The position numbers and the translations under genes were made by a program. Below are positions 34,477 through 44,092 of a stretch of 64,000 bases of DNA, piece after piece. The DNA lies in assembly GCA_024743115.1 (NCBI GenBank), contig JANSXC010000029.1:1-64000 (forward strand). The letters are read 5' to 3'. Each line of letters begins with the position of its first letter. The stretch's first letter is position 1. A model generated the notes under the pieces. It was not told where the DNA came from. It searched no databases and saw only the letters and a list, made by a program, of their open reading frames with translations. Source of the stretch: a bacterium. Its GTDB lineage: Bacteria > Planctomycetota > UBA1135 > UBA2386.

Positions 34477-35793
34477 CTACTTGACCCCGATACCGTAGTA
34501 GGTGAAGCCGTTCTCGCGCAGCTCCGATCCGCTGTAGATATTGCGGCCGTCGAAGACGACGTGTTGCGAGAGCTTGGCCTTGACGCGGTCCCAGTCGGGC
34601 ACGCGGAACTCACGCCACTCGGTCACGAGCAGCAGCGCGTCCGCGCCATCAAGCGCCGCGTAGGCGTCTTCGGCGTAGTCGATCTTGTCACCGATCATGT
34701 GCTTGCACTCGGCGATCGAAACCGGGTCGTAGGCGCATACGGTCGCGCCCGCCGCGAGCAGCTGCTCGGCGATCACGAGCGCCGGCGCCTCGCGCATGTC
34801 GTCGGTCTCGGGCTTGAACGACAAGCCCCACATGGCAAACCGCTTGCCCGCGAGATCACCGTTGAAGTGCTGCTTGATCTTGGTCGCAAGCACCTCCTTC
34901 TGCGATTCGTTGACGTCCTCGACCGACTGCAGGATCCGCAGATCGTAGCCACTCTCGCGCCCGGTCCGGACCAGCGCTTTGACGTCCTTGGGGAAGCAGC
35001 TGCCGCCGTAGCCGATACCGGGGTAGATGAACCGGTTGCCGATGCGCGGGTCACTGCCGATACCCTTGCGCACCTCGTTGACATCCGCGCCCAGCTGCTC
35101 ACACAGGTTCGCGATGTCGTTCATGAACGAGATCTTCGTCGCGAGCATCGCATTGGCCGCGTACTTGGTCATCTCCGCCGACGGCACATCCATGAAATAG
35201 ACGGGGTGGCCATTGAGCGTGAACGGCTTGTAGAGCCGCGCCATGACTTCCCGCGCGCGATCGCTCTCGACGCCACAGACGATGCGATCGGGCTTCATGA
35301 AATCCTCGATCGCCGCGCCTTCCTTGAGGAACTCGGGGTTGCTGGCCACGTCGAACGGAATATCGACGCCGCGGGCCGCAAGCGCCGCCGCGACCTCTTT
35401 CTTGACCTTTTCAGCCGTGCCGACGGGCACCGTGCTCTTGGTGATCACGACGAGGTAGTCCGTCATGAGCTCACCGATCTCCTTCGCGACCGCGAGCACG
35501 TAGCGCAGATCCGCACTGCCGTCCTCACCGGGCGGCGTTCCAACCGCGATGAACGCGGCCTCGGCGCCCTGCACGGCGTCCGCGAGCTTCGTCGTGAACT
35601 TGAGTCGCCGCGAGCTCGTGTTGCGCTCGACGATCGCGTCGAGCCCGGGCTCGTAGATCGGCAGGACGCCCTTCTCGAGGTTCGCGATCTTCTCGGCGTC
35701 GACGTCCACGCAGGTGACGTCCATGCCGACGTCGGAGAGGCAGGATCCCGTGACGAGGCCGACGTAGCCGGTGCCAACAACAGCAGTCTTCAT
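34477..35793 (-). CDS. ugd: UDP-glucose 6-dehydrogenase
   Basis: 438 residues from ATG 35793, where the family begins (KTAVVGTGYVGLVTG, Rossmann fold). Conserved blocks: TKSTVPVGT, SNPEFLKEGAAIEDF, and the catalytic cysteine C266 in GYGGSCFPKD. The C-terminal domain has GLSFKPETDDMREAP. It oxidises UDP-glucose to UDP-glucuronate with two NAD. An upstream open extension of the frame has no family similarity and is not used. It is the first gene of the operon ugd-uxs-galE-GT4; a TATTTT box 30 nt upstream may be its promoter. Confidence 0.96.
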   Translation of the reverse strand: MKTAVVGTGYVGLVTGSCLSDVGMDVTCVDVDAEKIANLEKGVLPIYEPGLDAIVERNTSSRRLKFTTKLADAVQGAEAAFIAVGTPPGEDGSADLRYVLAVAKEIGELMTDYLVVITKSTVPVGTAEKVKKEVAAALAARGVDIPFDVASNPEFLKEGAAIEDFMKPDRIVCGVESDRAREVMARLYKPFTLNGHPVYFMDVPSAEMTKYAANAMLATKISFMNDIANLCEQLGADVNEVRKGIGSDPRIGNRFIYPGIGYGGSCFPKDVKALVRTGRESGYDLRILQSVEDVNESQKEVLATKIKQHFNGDLAGKRFAMWGLSFKPETDDMREAPALVIAEQLLAAGATVCAYDPVSIAECKHMIGDKIDYAEDAYAALDGADALLLVTEWREFRVPDWDRVKAKLSQHVVFDGRNIYSGSELRENGFTYYGIGVK

Positions 35794-36104
35794 TGCAGAG
35801 TCGAGGGTGGGTGTTCTGGATGCAAAATACGGTCGAAGTTCGCAGCGCCGCGGTCCAATGCATCGACCTGCGGCACCTCGGAGCTGGCGTTCAGGGCGAA
35901 ACTTTCTACCGCAAGGCCGCAGTGCGAACCACCTCGATGACCGCAGGCGCCGGATTCGCATCATCCAACGGCCCGTGGCGTGCGACGGATGCGGTGCGCG
36001 GCATCGTCCGACTGCACCGAATCGCTCACCCAGCGCGAACGGCCTCGCGATGGCATGGGGCGATCGCACGTCATTCCGTACCCAGGTGCTAACGTCACCG
36101 ACCG
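35794..36104. other. 311-bp divergent intergenic region
   Basis: It lies between ugd (minus) and the HEAT-repeat gene (plus). It contains a minus-strand TATTTT box at about 35824-35829, 30 nt before the ugd start, and a plus-strand TAACGT at 36090-36095. No other gene, hairpin or repeat is supported. Confidence 0.5.
36090..36095 (+). promoter_or_regulatory. candidate -10 box for the HEAT-repeat protein
   Basis: TAACGT within GTGCTAACGT, 9 nt before the ATG at 36105. Confidence 0.35.
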
Positions 36105-38735
36105 ATGAGGAACCTGCGAAGCACGATCGCCGCGGCCGTCACCGCCGCCCTGGTCACGACCCCGGCATCGCCAGGGCAGGAGCTGGCGCGGTCCCCGGTC
36201 GACGCGAAGTGGCGAACGCTCCAGAAGGCCAACCGCGCGGGTCGCGCGGCGATTCTCGACGATCTGCGGCGCGATGCGGTGGCAGCCGGCAAACGGGGCG
36301 TTCATCTGCTGGGACATGTCGAGGAGTTCCACAGCCAGAGCTTCGCGTTTGCGATCGCCGAACTCGGGCCCGCGGGATTCGACGCGCTGCTCGCGGCCGC
36401 GGCCAATCCCGAATCACCCGCGCGCCACCTCGGGCTCGAGGGCGCACTGTTCTACGCCTCGCGCTACTTCGATCGTGACCCCGACGAAGAAGGGCGCCGA
36501 CGGCGACTGCAGGACGCCCTCGTCGCTGGACTCGATGCCGCGGACGAGGAGATGATGCGGCAGGTCGACCTCGGCATCGGCTATCTCGGCACGCGCCACC
36601 ACGAGCTACTCGAGGCCCGCCTCACCGAGCCGGCGCCGATCGGACCGCGCGCCGCGCTGCATCTCCGAACCCGCCCGCGCGCGCCGCTCCCCGCGATCGT
36701 CGCCGCCCTCGAGGACCCGCTGCGATCGGTGCGCACCGACGCGATCGACACCCTTCTGCAACGCGACCGGAAGCGTGGCCAGGCAGCCGTGCGTGCGCAG
36801 CTCGCGGCGAAGGACTCGAACGATCGACGCGCCGCGATCACCACGCTGGCCGCGTGGCGGTACCCCGAATGGAGCGCCACGGAACGCGAGCTGCTCATGA
36901 CCTACGTGACCACGGCCCTGCCACCACCGCTCGACGAAGACTGGTGCGAGGATCTGGCGACGCGGAAGCGCATCCTCGAATCCGCGGCCAATCGCGTCAC
37001 CAAGGAACCCGAACTGACACCGGCGTACCTGCCGTTGCTGCTCGGCGGCCTCGACCTTCCGGAGAGCGACGCCGGCTGGATCTGCTATCGCGTGGACGAG
37101 CTACGCGCGATCGCACTGCGGGCTCTGAGCCGCGGGTTCGAGCAATTGCCGGAGTCCGATCGACGCGGCGTCGTGCGCCGCCTGCGCAAGCTCGCCGCGC
37201 GCGACGAACTCGCCCTGCCACTGCTCGAAGTCGTGTTCGACATCCAGCTCGACCTCGCACCACCGAGTGCAGACGAACGCCTGATCTGGGACGCCCGCTA
37301 TCGCCGTGCTGCCGAACGCGCGAGCCACGTCCAGCAGGGGCGCAGGTTCTCGTTCTATGCCGCCAATGCACTCGCCGCGGTCTACGACGCCATCGGTCGC
37401 CTTGGTCACCCGAGTAGCGCGGAATGGCTGCGCGACCGCGTGCTACGCGGCCCCGGCGCGCGCGGCGCTGCGATGGGCGCGTTGCTCCGAATCGCAGGTG
37501 ACGATCCCGCGACGATGCGCGAACTGCGTCAACTGCTCGCCCGTGATCCCGGCCCCTGGCCGCACGACGAGGTCCTCGCTGCGGCCGTCGCCGATCACGG
37601 CCCAGGTGCACTCTGGCTGGTCCAAGTGCTCCTCGACCGCATTCCTGACAAGCTCCCGAACCACGCGAACGAGATCCTCGCGGCCATCGGCCGGCTCGGC
37701 AAAGCCTGCAACGCCGCGGATCGCAAGAGCCTGCGCGAAGAACTGGAAGGGCGTCTCGAACCGAAGTCGAGCTCCACGTTCCAGGCCATCGCCCGAGCCA
37801 TCGCGACGATCGATCCGGAGGCCGCGCTGGCGTACCGCGGGCAGGGCGCCATCGGCCAGCGGCTGTTCAGCGCGGCGCTCGACCTGCACCCCGAACTGCT
37901 GGCGCGCGACCTGGATTCGCCGGACCCGCAGCACCGCAGCTACGCCCAGCAATACTATCGCTCGCGCACCCGCAACCCGAAGGTCCTGGCAACCGTCGCC
38001 GAGATCCTGAAACGGCCGCGACTGCACCAGCCCGAGCGCCTGTTCTATGCGGTCGCCACGATGGGCCCCGGACCGGAACTGCTGCCGAGTCTCGAGCGTT
38101 GGCTGCCAAGGGAACGGGCCGCGCTGCGCGCGATCGTCGCCGTCGGCGAACGCGCGGTCCCGACGCTGGCACGCGCGCTGCCGAAGCTGCCGTTCTTCCC
38201 GGTGCAGGAGCTCCAGCCGCTCGGTCCCGCGGCCGGCCCCTTGCTGCCGATGCTGCTCGAGCATCCGAACGATCAAGTCCGCGGCATGACCGCCCACCTG
38301 CTACCTTTCTTCGGCCGGCCGGGCATTGCGGAAATGCGGCGGCGCCGCGTGGCAGAACGGGAGATCGGCGAGCATCTCACGGCCGTTCTCGTGACCGGCC
38401 GCGCACACCTCGAAGCCCGCATCGCCGCCGCGGACGAACTCCTGCTCATGCCGCACTCACTGGACCTCGGAGACTTCGAGCTATCGCCACGCGCGCCCGC
38501 ACGGCTCGCGTCGCGAGTTCTCCTGCTGCAGGGCAACCGCGCCAGCAGCGGCGAGGGCGCGACGACGGCATTGCTCGACACACTCGGCTCACCGGAGCCA
38601 CACCTGCGCGCATTCGCACTGCGCCGCCTCCGCGATCACCCCGATCGCGAACGCGTCTTGCGCTACGTGCACTGGCTGCGGCAGGACGAGGATCCGGCGG
38701 TCCAGCGCGCGCTGCGCGCGTTCGACGGCCGCTGA
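36105..38735 (+). CDS. exported HEAT-repeat protein
   Basis: 876 residues. An N-terminal export signal (STIAAAVTAALVTTPASPGQ) is followed by an all-helical protein with many HEAT-like units of ~30-40 residues, for example PLPAIVAALEDPLRSVRTDA, MGALLRIAGDDPATMRELR and LLDTLGSPEPHLRAFALRRL. HEAT solenoids are protein-binding scaffolds, and exported versions are common in planctomycetes with unknown partners. No catalytic motif is present. It stands alone, convergent with the nucleoside operon. Confidence 0.75.
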   Translation: MRNLRSTIAAAVTAALVTTPASPGQELARSPVDAKWRTLQKANRAGRAAILDDLRRDAVAAGKRGVHLLGHVEEFHSQSFAFAIAELGPAGFDALLAAAANPESPARHLGLEGALFYASRYFDRDPDEEGRRRRLQDALVAGLDAADEEMMRQVDLGIGYLGTRHHELLEARLTEPAPIGPRAALHLRTRPRAPLPAIVAALEDPLRSVRTDAIDTLLQRDRKRGQAAVRAQLAAKDSNDRRAAITTLAAWRYPEWSATERELLMTYVTTALPPPLDEDWCEDLATRKRILESAANRVTKEPELTPAYLPLLLGGLDLPESDAGWICYRVDELRAIALRALSRGFEQLPESDRRGVVRRLRKLAARDELALPLLEVVFDIQLDLAPPSADERLIWDARYRRAAERASHVQQGRRFSFYAANALAAVYDAIGRLGHPSSAEWLRDRVLRGPGARGAAMGALLRIAGDDPATMRELRQLLARDPGPWPHDEVLAAAVADHGPGALWLVQVLLDRIPDKLPNHANEILAAIGRLGKACNAADRKSLREELEGRLEPKSSSTFQAIARAIATIDPEAALAYRGQGAIGQRLFSAALDLHPELLARDLDSPDPQHRSYAQQYYRSRTRNPKVLATVAEILKRPRLHQPERLFYAVATMGPGPELLPSLERWLPRERAALRAIVAVGERAVPTLARALPKLPFFPVQELQPLGPAAGPLLPMLLEHPNDQVRGMTAHLLPFFGRPGIAEMRRRRVAEREIGEHLTAVLVTGRAHLEARIAAADELLLMPHSLDLGDFELSPRAPARLASRVLLLQGNRASSGEGATTALLDTLGSPEPHLRAFALRRLRDHPDRERVLRYVHWLRQDEDPAVQRALRAFDGR

Positions 38736-38798
38736 AACGCAGCGCCACCTCGCAACCACCACGGACGAACAGGCCGGCGCCGGAATCGACCGCCGCGA

Positions 38799-40106
38799 TC
38801 AGGCGCGGTCCAGCACGACCGGCCGGCGCTTTCTGCGCTCCTCGCCGACCGGCATCGCGGCCACAAGGCGCACCCGCGCCGCTTCCCACGCTGCCGTCGT
38901 CGCGGCGTGCACGATCGCCAGCGGCTCCCCCGCCGCGACCGGATCCCCGAGCTGCTTCTGCAGCACGATGCCGACGTGCGGGTCGATCGCATCCGAGGGC
39001 TGCCGCCGGCCGCCGCCGAGGTCGACGACGACCTGCCCGAGCGCGAGCGGGTCGACGTCCTCGACGAAGCCCGCGCGCGGAGCCGACACCGCTTCGATCA
39101 CGGGCGCCCGACCGAGCAGGGTGTGATCGTCGAGCACGCGCACGTCACCGCCCTGGAGTTCGAGGTTGTGGCGGAAGACCTGGCGCACGACGCCATCCTG
39201 CCACAGCCGTTCGAGCGTCGCGCGCGCGGCTCGCGGATCGACGGCGACCCCGCCGAGTACCAGCATCTCGGCCCCGAGTTCGAGCGTGACCTCACGCAGA
39301 TCCTCGGGGCAGTTGCCGTCCAGTGCTTCGAGGATCTCGACGACCTCGAGCGCGTTGCCGAGCGCGAGCCCGAGCGGATGATCCATGTCCGTGAGCAGCG
39401 CCGCGATCTTGACACCAGCGGAACGGCCGGTGGCACAGATCGTCTCCATCAGCGCGCGGGCGTCGTCCTCCCGCTGCATGAATGCGGCACGGCCACACTT
39501 GACGTCCATCACGAGGCCATCAATGCCCTCCGCGAGCTTCTTGCTCAGGATCGAACTCGTGATCAACGGAATGCTCTCGACGGTGCCGCTGATGTCGCGC
39601 GTCGCATACATCCGTCGATCAGCCGGCGCCAGCTCAGCGCTCGGCGACAGCATCGCGTAGCCGCATTGCTCGAGTACGTCCCCGAACTCCGTGATCGACA
39701 GATCCGTGCGATAGCCCGGCAGAGCCGCGAGCTTGTCGATCGTGCCACCCGTGTGACCAAGGCCGCGTCCACTTACCATCGGCACCGCGACGCCGGCAGC
39801 CGCGACCAAAGGGGCCAGCAGCAGGCTCACCTTGTCGCCCACGCCGCCGGTGCTGTGCTTGTCGATCTTCGGCTTGCTGATGCGATCGTGACGCAGCACG
39901 ACTCCCGAGTCGCGCATCCCGAGCGTCAACGCCGCAGTCTCGGCCGCCGTCATACCGTTGCAGCAGACCGCCATCAGGAACGCGCCGAGTTGCGCGTCGC
40001 CGAGCGTGCCATCGACCACCCCACTGACGAGATCCGCGATCTCGTCGGCCGCGAGTTCGCCGCCATCACGCTTCTTGGCGATGAGTCTTGCCGGATGGTG
40101 CTTCAT
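38799..40106 (-). CDS. pdp: pyrimidine-nucleoside/thymidine phosphorylase
   Basis: 435 residues from ATG 40106 (family start KHHPARLIAKKRDGGELA). Phosphate-site motif KIDKHSTGGVGDKVS, then SGRGLGHTGGTIDKLAALPG and the signature region DISGTVESIPLITSSILSKK; KCGRAAFM completes the active site. It splits uridine, deoxyuridine or thymidine with phosphate into base and (deoxy)ribose 1-phosphate. It is the last gene of a minus-strand operon with cytidine deaminase and deoxyribose-phosphate aldolase, matching a deoxynucleoside degradation route. DeoA and Pdp are close relatives; Pdp is preferred by similarity to bacterial broad-specificity forms but is not proven. Confidence 0.92.
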   Translation of the reverse strand: MKHHPARLIAKKRDGGELAADEIADLVSGVVDGTLGDAQLGAFLMAVCCNGMTAAETAALTLGMRDSGVVLRHDRISKPKIDKHSTGGVGDKVSLLLAPLVAAAGVAVPMVSGRGLGHTGGTIDKLAALPGYRTDLSITEFGDVLEQCGYAMLSPSAELAPADRRMYATRDISGTVESIPLITSSILSKKLAEGIDGLVMDVKCGRAAFMQREDDARALMETICATGRSAGVKIAALLTDMDHPLGLALGNALEVVEILEALDGNCPEDLREVTLELGAEMLVLGGVAVDPRAARATLERLWQDGVVRQVFRHNLELQGGDVRVLDDHTLLGRAPVIEAVSAPRAGFVEDVDPLALGQVVVDLGGGRRQPSDAIDPHVGIVLQKQLGDPVAAGEPLAIVHAATTAAWEAARVRLVAAMPVGEERRKRRPVVLDRA

Positions 40107-40146
40107 CGTCGCGGTCGGTTCGGATGTTGCGAGTCGGATGCCGCCA

Positions 40147-40995
40147 TCAAGGCGCAACCGGGTGCCATAGCGCCTTCACTTCGACGAACGGCTCGACCCA
40201 TGACAGCGCCCGCAAAAGCTTCGGGTCACGCCAGTCTTTGGCCGGGAGCGTGCAGAAGCGCGTGCGCTTGAGATTGTCGGCGCCGGCCGCCGTGAGTTCG
40301 GCATCGGGTTTCCCCGCGACGAACAGCCCATCGACATCACGATGGGCAGCGAGCTGCGGCGCGAGTTCGGCGCGCTGCCCGGCCACGATGTTGAGCGCGC
40401 CGCCGGGCACGTCACTGCTCGCGCAAACCTCGCCCAGCGCGAGCCCCGCGAACGGCGCCGATGCACTCGGAACCGCGATCACGGCGTTGCCGCCCACCAG
40501 CACGGGCAGCACCAGCGCGAGCAACCCCGTGAGCGCCGGGCCATCCGGTGCGACGACCCCGATCACGCCGGTCGGCTCAACGGTCGAGAACGCGAAGAAC
40601 GGTCCCTGCACTTCGTTCTGACTGCCGAGCAGCGTCTGCAGCTTGTCACTGAGACCCGCATACCAGACGGTCAGGGCGATCGCGGCATCGAGTTCCTTTC
40701 TGGCCTCGGCCGCGGTCGCGCCACCGAGACGCAGCTCGGCCTGCATCGCTTCGCGCCGCGACTCGAGCATCTCCGCGATGCGGTAGAGGATCTGGCCGCG
40801 CAGGTAGCTCGTCGCCCCACTCCAGCTCGCGAGCCCCTTGCGCGCGGCAAGCACCGCCTCGCGCAGATCCTTGCGGCTGCCGCGCGTGACGTTGATGTCC
40901 GGATTGCCACTGGGCTGGAACGCGCGCCCGGACTCGCTGCGCGGGAACTTGCCACCGATGTAGTGCTTGTAGGTCTTGGCAACCGGCAATGTCAT
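40147..40995 (-). CDS. truncated aldehyde-dehydrogenase-like protein (probable pseudoenzyme)
   Basis: 282 residues with a GGAGA Shine-Dalgarno upstream. The whole length aligns with the N-terminal, NAD-binding half of aldehyde dehydrogenases (YIGGKFPRSESGR, VEPTGVIGVVAPDGPALTG, LPVLVGGNAVIAVPS). The catalytic-cysteine domain is absent. The PWNFP motif is replaced by APDGP and the lysine of LKPAE by AVPSAS, so NAD binding is also doubtful. It follows a full-length aldehyde dehydrogenase by 30 bp; such pairs of a full and a divergent or short dehydrogenase beside deoC are known in other phyla. It may be a structural partner subunit. The complete frame and ribosome-binding site argue against a decaying fragment. 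Confidence 0.8.
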   Translation of the reverse strand: MTLPVAKTYKHYIGGKFPRSESGRAFQPSGNPDINVTRGSRKDLREAVLAARKGLASWSGATSYLRGQILYRIAEMLESRREAMQAELRLGGATAAEARKELDAAIALTVWYAGLSDKLQTLLGSQNEVQGPFFAFSTVEPTGVIGVVAPDGPALTGLLALVLPVLVGGNAVIAVPSASAPFAGLALGEVCASSDVPGGALNIVAGQRAELAPQLAAHRDVDGLFVAGKPDAELTAAGADNLKRTRFCTLPAKDWRDPKLLRALSWVEPFVEVKALWHPVAP

Positions 40996-41025
40996 CGTTC
41001 GTCTCCGTGTGTCGTCAGCAAGGAA

Positions 41026-42552
41026 TCAGCCCGCGGACAAGCCGTCCTGCAGCCGCACGTAGGCGCGCATGCCGGCGCGCCCGCCCTCCCGGCCGAAGCC
41101 CGACTCCTTGAAGCCACCGAACGGCGACGCGGCGTCGAAGCGGTTGAACGTGTTGTTCCAGACGACGCCCGCGCGCAGTCGGTCCGCGAGCCACAGGATC
41201 CGCGCGCCCTTGTCGGTCCAGATCCCGGCCGACAGGCCATAGCTCGTGTTGTTGGCCTTCTCGACCGCTTCCTCCGGTGTCCGGAACGTGAGCACGCTCA
41301 GCACGGGGCCGAAGATTTCTTCGCGCGCGATCCGGTGGCTCAGCGCGACGTTCGTGAACATGGTCGGTGCGAACCAGAAGCCCTGCCCCGGAAGCTCACA
41401 CGAACTCTGGTGCAGCGTCGCGCCCTCGTCGACGCCCGCGGCAACCAGCTCCTCGATGCGTGCGAGCTGGGCGGCGGAGTGGATCGCGCCCATGTCGGTG
41501 TTCTTGTCGAGCGGGTTACCGACCCGGATGCGCTCCATGCGCCGTGCGAGCTTGCGCACGAACAGGTCGTGCACGCTCTCCTGCACCAGCAGTCGTGAGC
41601 CGGCGCAGCAGACGTGCCCCTGATTGAAGAAGATGCCGCGCACGACACCCTCGACCGCCTGATCGATCGCGGCGTCCTCGAACACGATGTGCGCCGCCTT
41701 GCCGCCGAGTTCGAGCGTCAGGTCGACGCCGCGACCGGCGACGGCCTGCTGGATGTCCTTGCCGACCTCGGTGCTGCCCGTGAACGCGACCTTGTCGAGA
41801 TCCGGGTGCCGCACGAGTGCCTGACCCGTCGCGCCGTCACCCGTGACGAAGTTGACGACCCCGGCCGGCAACCCGGCCTGCTGGAACACCTCCGCGAGGC
41901 GCAGCGCCGTGAGCGGCGACGTCTCCGCGGGCTTGAGCACGACCGTGTTACCACCCGCGAGCGCGGGCGCGATCTTCCAGGCTGCCATGAGCAACGGGAA
42001 GTTCCACGGGATCACCTGGCCAATGACGCCCACCGGCACCGGGACCCGCCCCGGGAACAGCAGGTCGAGCTTGTCGGCCCAACCCGCGTGGTAGAAGAAG
42101 TGCTGCGCCGCGAGCGGCACATCGACGTCGCGGGTCTCGGCGATCGGCTTGCCGTTGTCGAGAGTTTCGAGACAAGCGAACTCACGGGCCCGTTCCTGCA
42201 GGATGCGCGCGATCCGGAACAGGTAGCGCGCACGCTCATCCCCGGACTTGCGCTTCCAGCCCGGCAGCGCAGCCTTGGCCGCAGCGACGGCACGATCGAC
42301 GTCGGCCGCGTTCGCGCTCGCGACCTCGCACAGTGGCTCGCCCGTCGCCGGGTTGATCGTCGCGAAGTACTCGCCGCTCTGCGGCGCGACGAACTCACCG
42401 TCGACGAACAGGTCGTAGCGCTCGGCGATCTCGAAGTGATCGGTACCCTCGGTCGCGGACTCGTACTGCCATGCGGTGCCGAACTGCAGCGCGTGTGACC
42501 CCGTTGCGGAGGCGGCGGCAGCGTCGTTCGACTTCTCGGTTTCCTTCGACAT
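41026..42552 (-). CDS. aldehyde dehydrogenase (probably acetaldehyde oxidation)
   Basis: 508 residues with GGAG 8 nt before the start. All catalytic elements are present: PWNFP (182-186), the NAD-contacting lysine K207 in LKPAE, E281 in ELGGK and the catalytic cysteine C315 in QGHVCCAG. In the operon it lies directly after deoC, whose product besides glyceraldehyde 3-phosphate is acetaldehyde, so oxidation of acetaldehyde to acetate with NAD is the likely role. It is followed by the truncated dehydrogenase-like protein. Confidence 0.93.
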   Translation of the reverse strand: MSKETEKSNDAAAASATGSHALQFGTAWQYESATEGTDHFEIAERYDLFVDGEFVAPQSGEYFATINPATGEPLCEVASANAADVDRAVAAAKAALPGWKRKSGDERARYLFRIARILQERAREFACLETLDNGKPIAETRDVDVPLAAQHFFYHAGWADKLDLLFPGRVPVPVGVIGQVIPWNFPLLMAAWKIAPALAGGNTVVLKPAETSPLTALRLAEVFQQAGLPAGVVNFVTGDGATGQALVRHPDLDKVAFTGSTEVGKDIQQAVAGRGVDLTLELGGKAAHIVFEDAAIDQAVEGVVRGIFFNQGHVCCAGSRLLVQESVHDLFVRKLARRMERIRVGNPLDKNTDMGAIHSAAQLARIEELVAAGVDEGATLHQSSCELPGQGFWFAPTMFTNVALSHRIAREEIFGPVLSVLTFRTPEEAVEKANNTSYGLSAGIWTDKGARILWLADRLRAGVVWNNTFNRFDAASPFGGFKESGFGREGGRAGMRAYVRLQDGLSAG

Positions 42553-42645
42553 CAGTTGGCTCCGGTTCGTGAGGTGGCGTCAGACGTGGCGCTGAGGTTC
42601 TTGGCGCGGCGCCTGTTGGCACTCTGATCAGTCGGTCCCAAAGGC

Positions 42646-43554
42646 TCAGTCCGCGCTGAAATCGACCGGCCGCTGGTAGCGCCCGGTGCGCTCCTTCTCC
42701 AGCTGCATGAGCACGTCGTTGAGCAACGAGCTTGCACCGAAGCGGAAGTACTTCGGCGTCATCCACAGATCGCCGCAGGTTTCGTTGACGAGTACGAGAT
42801 AGCGCAGAGCGTCCTTGCTCGTGCGGATGCCGCCCGCCGCCTTGACGCCGACGATCGTGCCGGTCTCGAGATAGTGATCGCGCACGGCCTCGAGCATCAG
42901 CAACACCACGGGCCGGGTGCTCGCGGGCGAGACCTTGCCCGTGCTCGTCTTGAGGAAGTCCGCACCCGCAAGCAGCGCGATGCGACACGCGCGGCGCACG
43001 TTGTCGTAGGTCTTCAGTTCGCCCGTCTCGAGGATGACCTTGAGGTGAGCTGCGCCGCAGGCCGCCTTGACCGCGCAAATCTCGTCGTAGACCTCGCCGT
43101 AGCGCCCGCTCAGGAACGCGCCGCGGTCGATGACCATGTCGATCTCCGACGCGCCGTCCGCCACCGCGCGCTCGACTTCACGCAGCTTGAACGCGCGGTC
43201 GATGCGACCGGCAGGAAAGCCCGTCGCGACCGAGGCCACCGCCACCCCGCTGCCCGCGACCGCCGCGACGGCCTCGGGGACCAGGTCGGGATAGACACAG
43301 ACCGCCGCGCACGACGGTACCTCGTCGCGGGCGGGCAGCGGGCGCTTCGCCTTCTGGCACAGCTGGCGCACCTTGCCGGGCGAGTCCTGGCCCTCGAGCG
43401 TCGTGAGATCCATCATCGCAACCGCGAGCTTCAGGCCGCTGATCTTGGCCGCACGCTTGATCGAACGCGTGCCGAGTGCCGCGGCACGCGTCTCGAGCGC
43501 GACCGCGTCGACGGGCGGAACGCGGAACTCGACGGGACTCGACGACTGGGACAT
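42646..43554 (-). CDS. deoC: deoxyribose-phosphate aldolase
   Basis: 302 residues from ATG 43554, longer than the ~220-260 of many DeoC because of an N-terminal extension. The Schiff-base lysine K202 is in DFLKTSTGK and the second active-site lysine K238 in GVKAAGG; D139 in EIDMVID matches the proton-relay aspartate. It cleaves 2-deoxyribose 5-phosphate to glyceraldehyde 3-phosphate and acetaldehyde. It sits between cytidine deaminase and the aldehyde dehydrogenase, as expected of deoxynucleoside catabolism. A phosphopentomutase, which is needed to convert the 1-phosphate, is not in the window. Confidence 0.95.
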   Translation of the reverse strand: MSQSSSPVEFRVPPVDAVALETRAAALGTRSIKRAAKISGLKLAVAMMDLTTLEGQDSPGKVRQLCQKAKRPLPARDEVPSCAAVCVYPDLVPEAVAAVAGSGVAVASVATGFPAGRIDRAFKLREVERAVADGASEIDMVIDRGAFLSGRYGEVYDEICAVKAACGAAHLKVILETGELKTYDNVRRACRIALLAGADFLKTSTGKVSPASTRPVVLLMLEAVRDHYLETGTIVGVKAAGGIRTSKDALRYLVLVNETCGDLWMTPKYFRFGASSLLNDVLMQLEKERTGRYQRPVDFSAD

Positions 43555-43601
43555 GGGACACCCGATCGTGCCGCACGAGCCGAGCCGTGTCGACAGCGGC
43601 G

Positions 43602-44021
43602 TCAGCTTCCGCGCTCGAACGTGAACGCATCCGGCAGCAGACGCTCGAGATCGAGCAGCCTGACGGCCGGCCCGCGCCCGACGAGGAGCACCGCCATGTC
43701 CTTGCCAAACTCCGCCAGCACCTGCCGGCACGCACCGCAGGGCCGCGCCGGTTCGTCGAGGTCCGTGACAACCGCGACCGCACGAATTTCGCGCACGCCG
43801 GCAGCGACCGCCGCGCAAACCGCCGCCCGTTCCGCGCAGATCGTCAGGCCGTAGCTCGCGTTCTCGACGTTGCAGCCGACGAACTCCCGACCGTCCGCGG
43901 CGAGCACTGCGGCGCCCACGCGAAACTCCGACGCCGGGGCGTAGGCCTGCTTCTGCACGGCCCGGGCCGCGGCCGTGAGACGCTGGATCGTGGCCTCGTC
44001 GAGCCCCGCCGCATCACTCAT
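43602..44021 (-). CDS. cdd: cytidine deaminase
   Basis: 139 residues, the size of the homotetrameric class. The zinc and catalytic motif is CAE at 62-64 (LTICAERAA), with the second zinc pair C95/C98 in PCGACRQ. NVENASYG binds the nucleoside. It deaminates cytidine and deoxycytidine to (deoxy)uridine, feeding the phosphorylase at the end of the operon. It precedes deoC by 47 bp. A 15-bp tandem repeat lies 27-71 bp upstream of its start. Confidence 0.95.
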   Translation of the reverse strand: MSDAAGLDEATIQRLTAAARAVQKQAYAPASEFRVGAAVLAADGREFVGCNVENASYGLTICAERAAVCAAVAAGVREIRAVAVVTDLDEPARPCGACRQVLAEFGKDMAVLLVGRGPAVRLLDLERLLPDAFTFERGS

Positions 44022-44047
44022 GAGGAATCCCGATCATCCGCCAGCCC

Positions 44048-44092
44048 GTGACTCGAAAGACCATGACTCGAAAGACCACTACTCGAACGCCC
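44048..44092. repeat. 15-bp tandem repeat (about 2.5 copies)
   Basis: Two copies of (g/a)tgactcgaaagacc are followed by a partial third copy, upstream of cdd and overlapping the last codons of the preceding membrane-protein gene. It looks like a replication-slippage microrepeat. Confidence 0.7.

Noticed and set aside
34477..36069. Longer ugd with 92 extra N-terminal residues
   Set aside because: The extension is Arg-rich without family similarity and covers the probable promoter; the Rossmann fold starts at the ATG at 35793.
40147..40995. Pseudogene fragment of the adjacent aldehyde dehydrogenase
   Set aside because: The frame is complete with a ribosome site, the sequence has diverged across its length instead of being frameshifted, and similar pairs occur beside deoC in other phyla.
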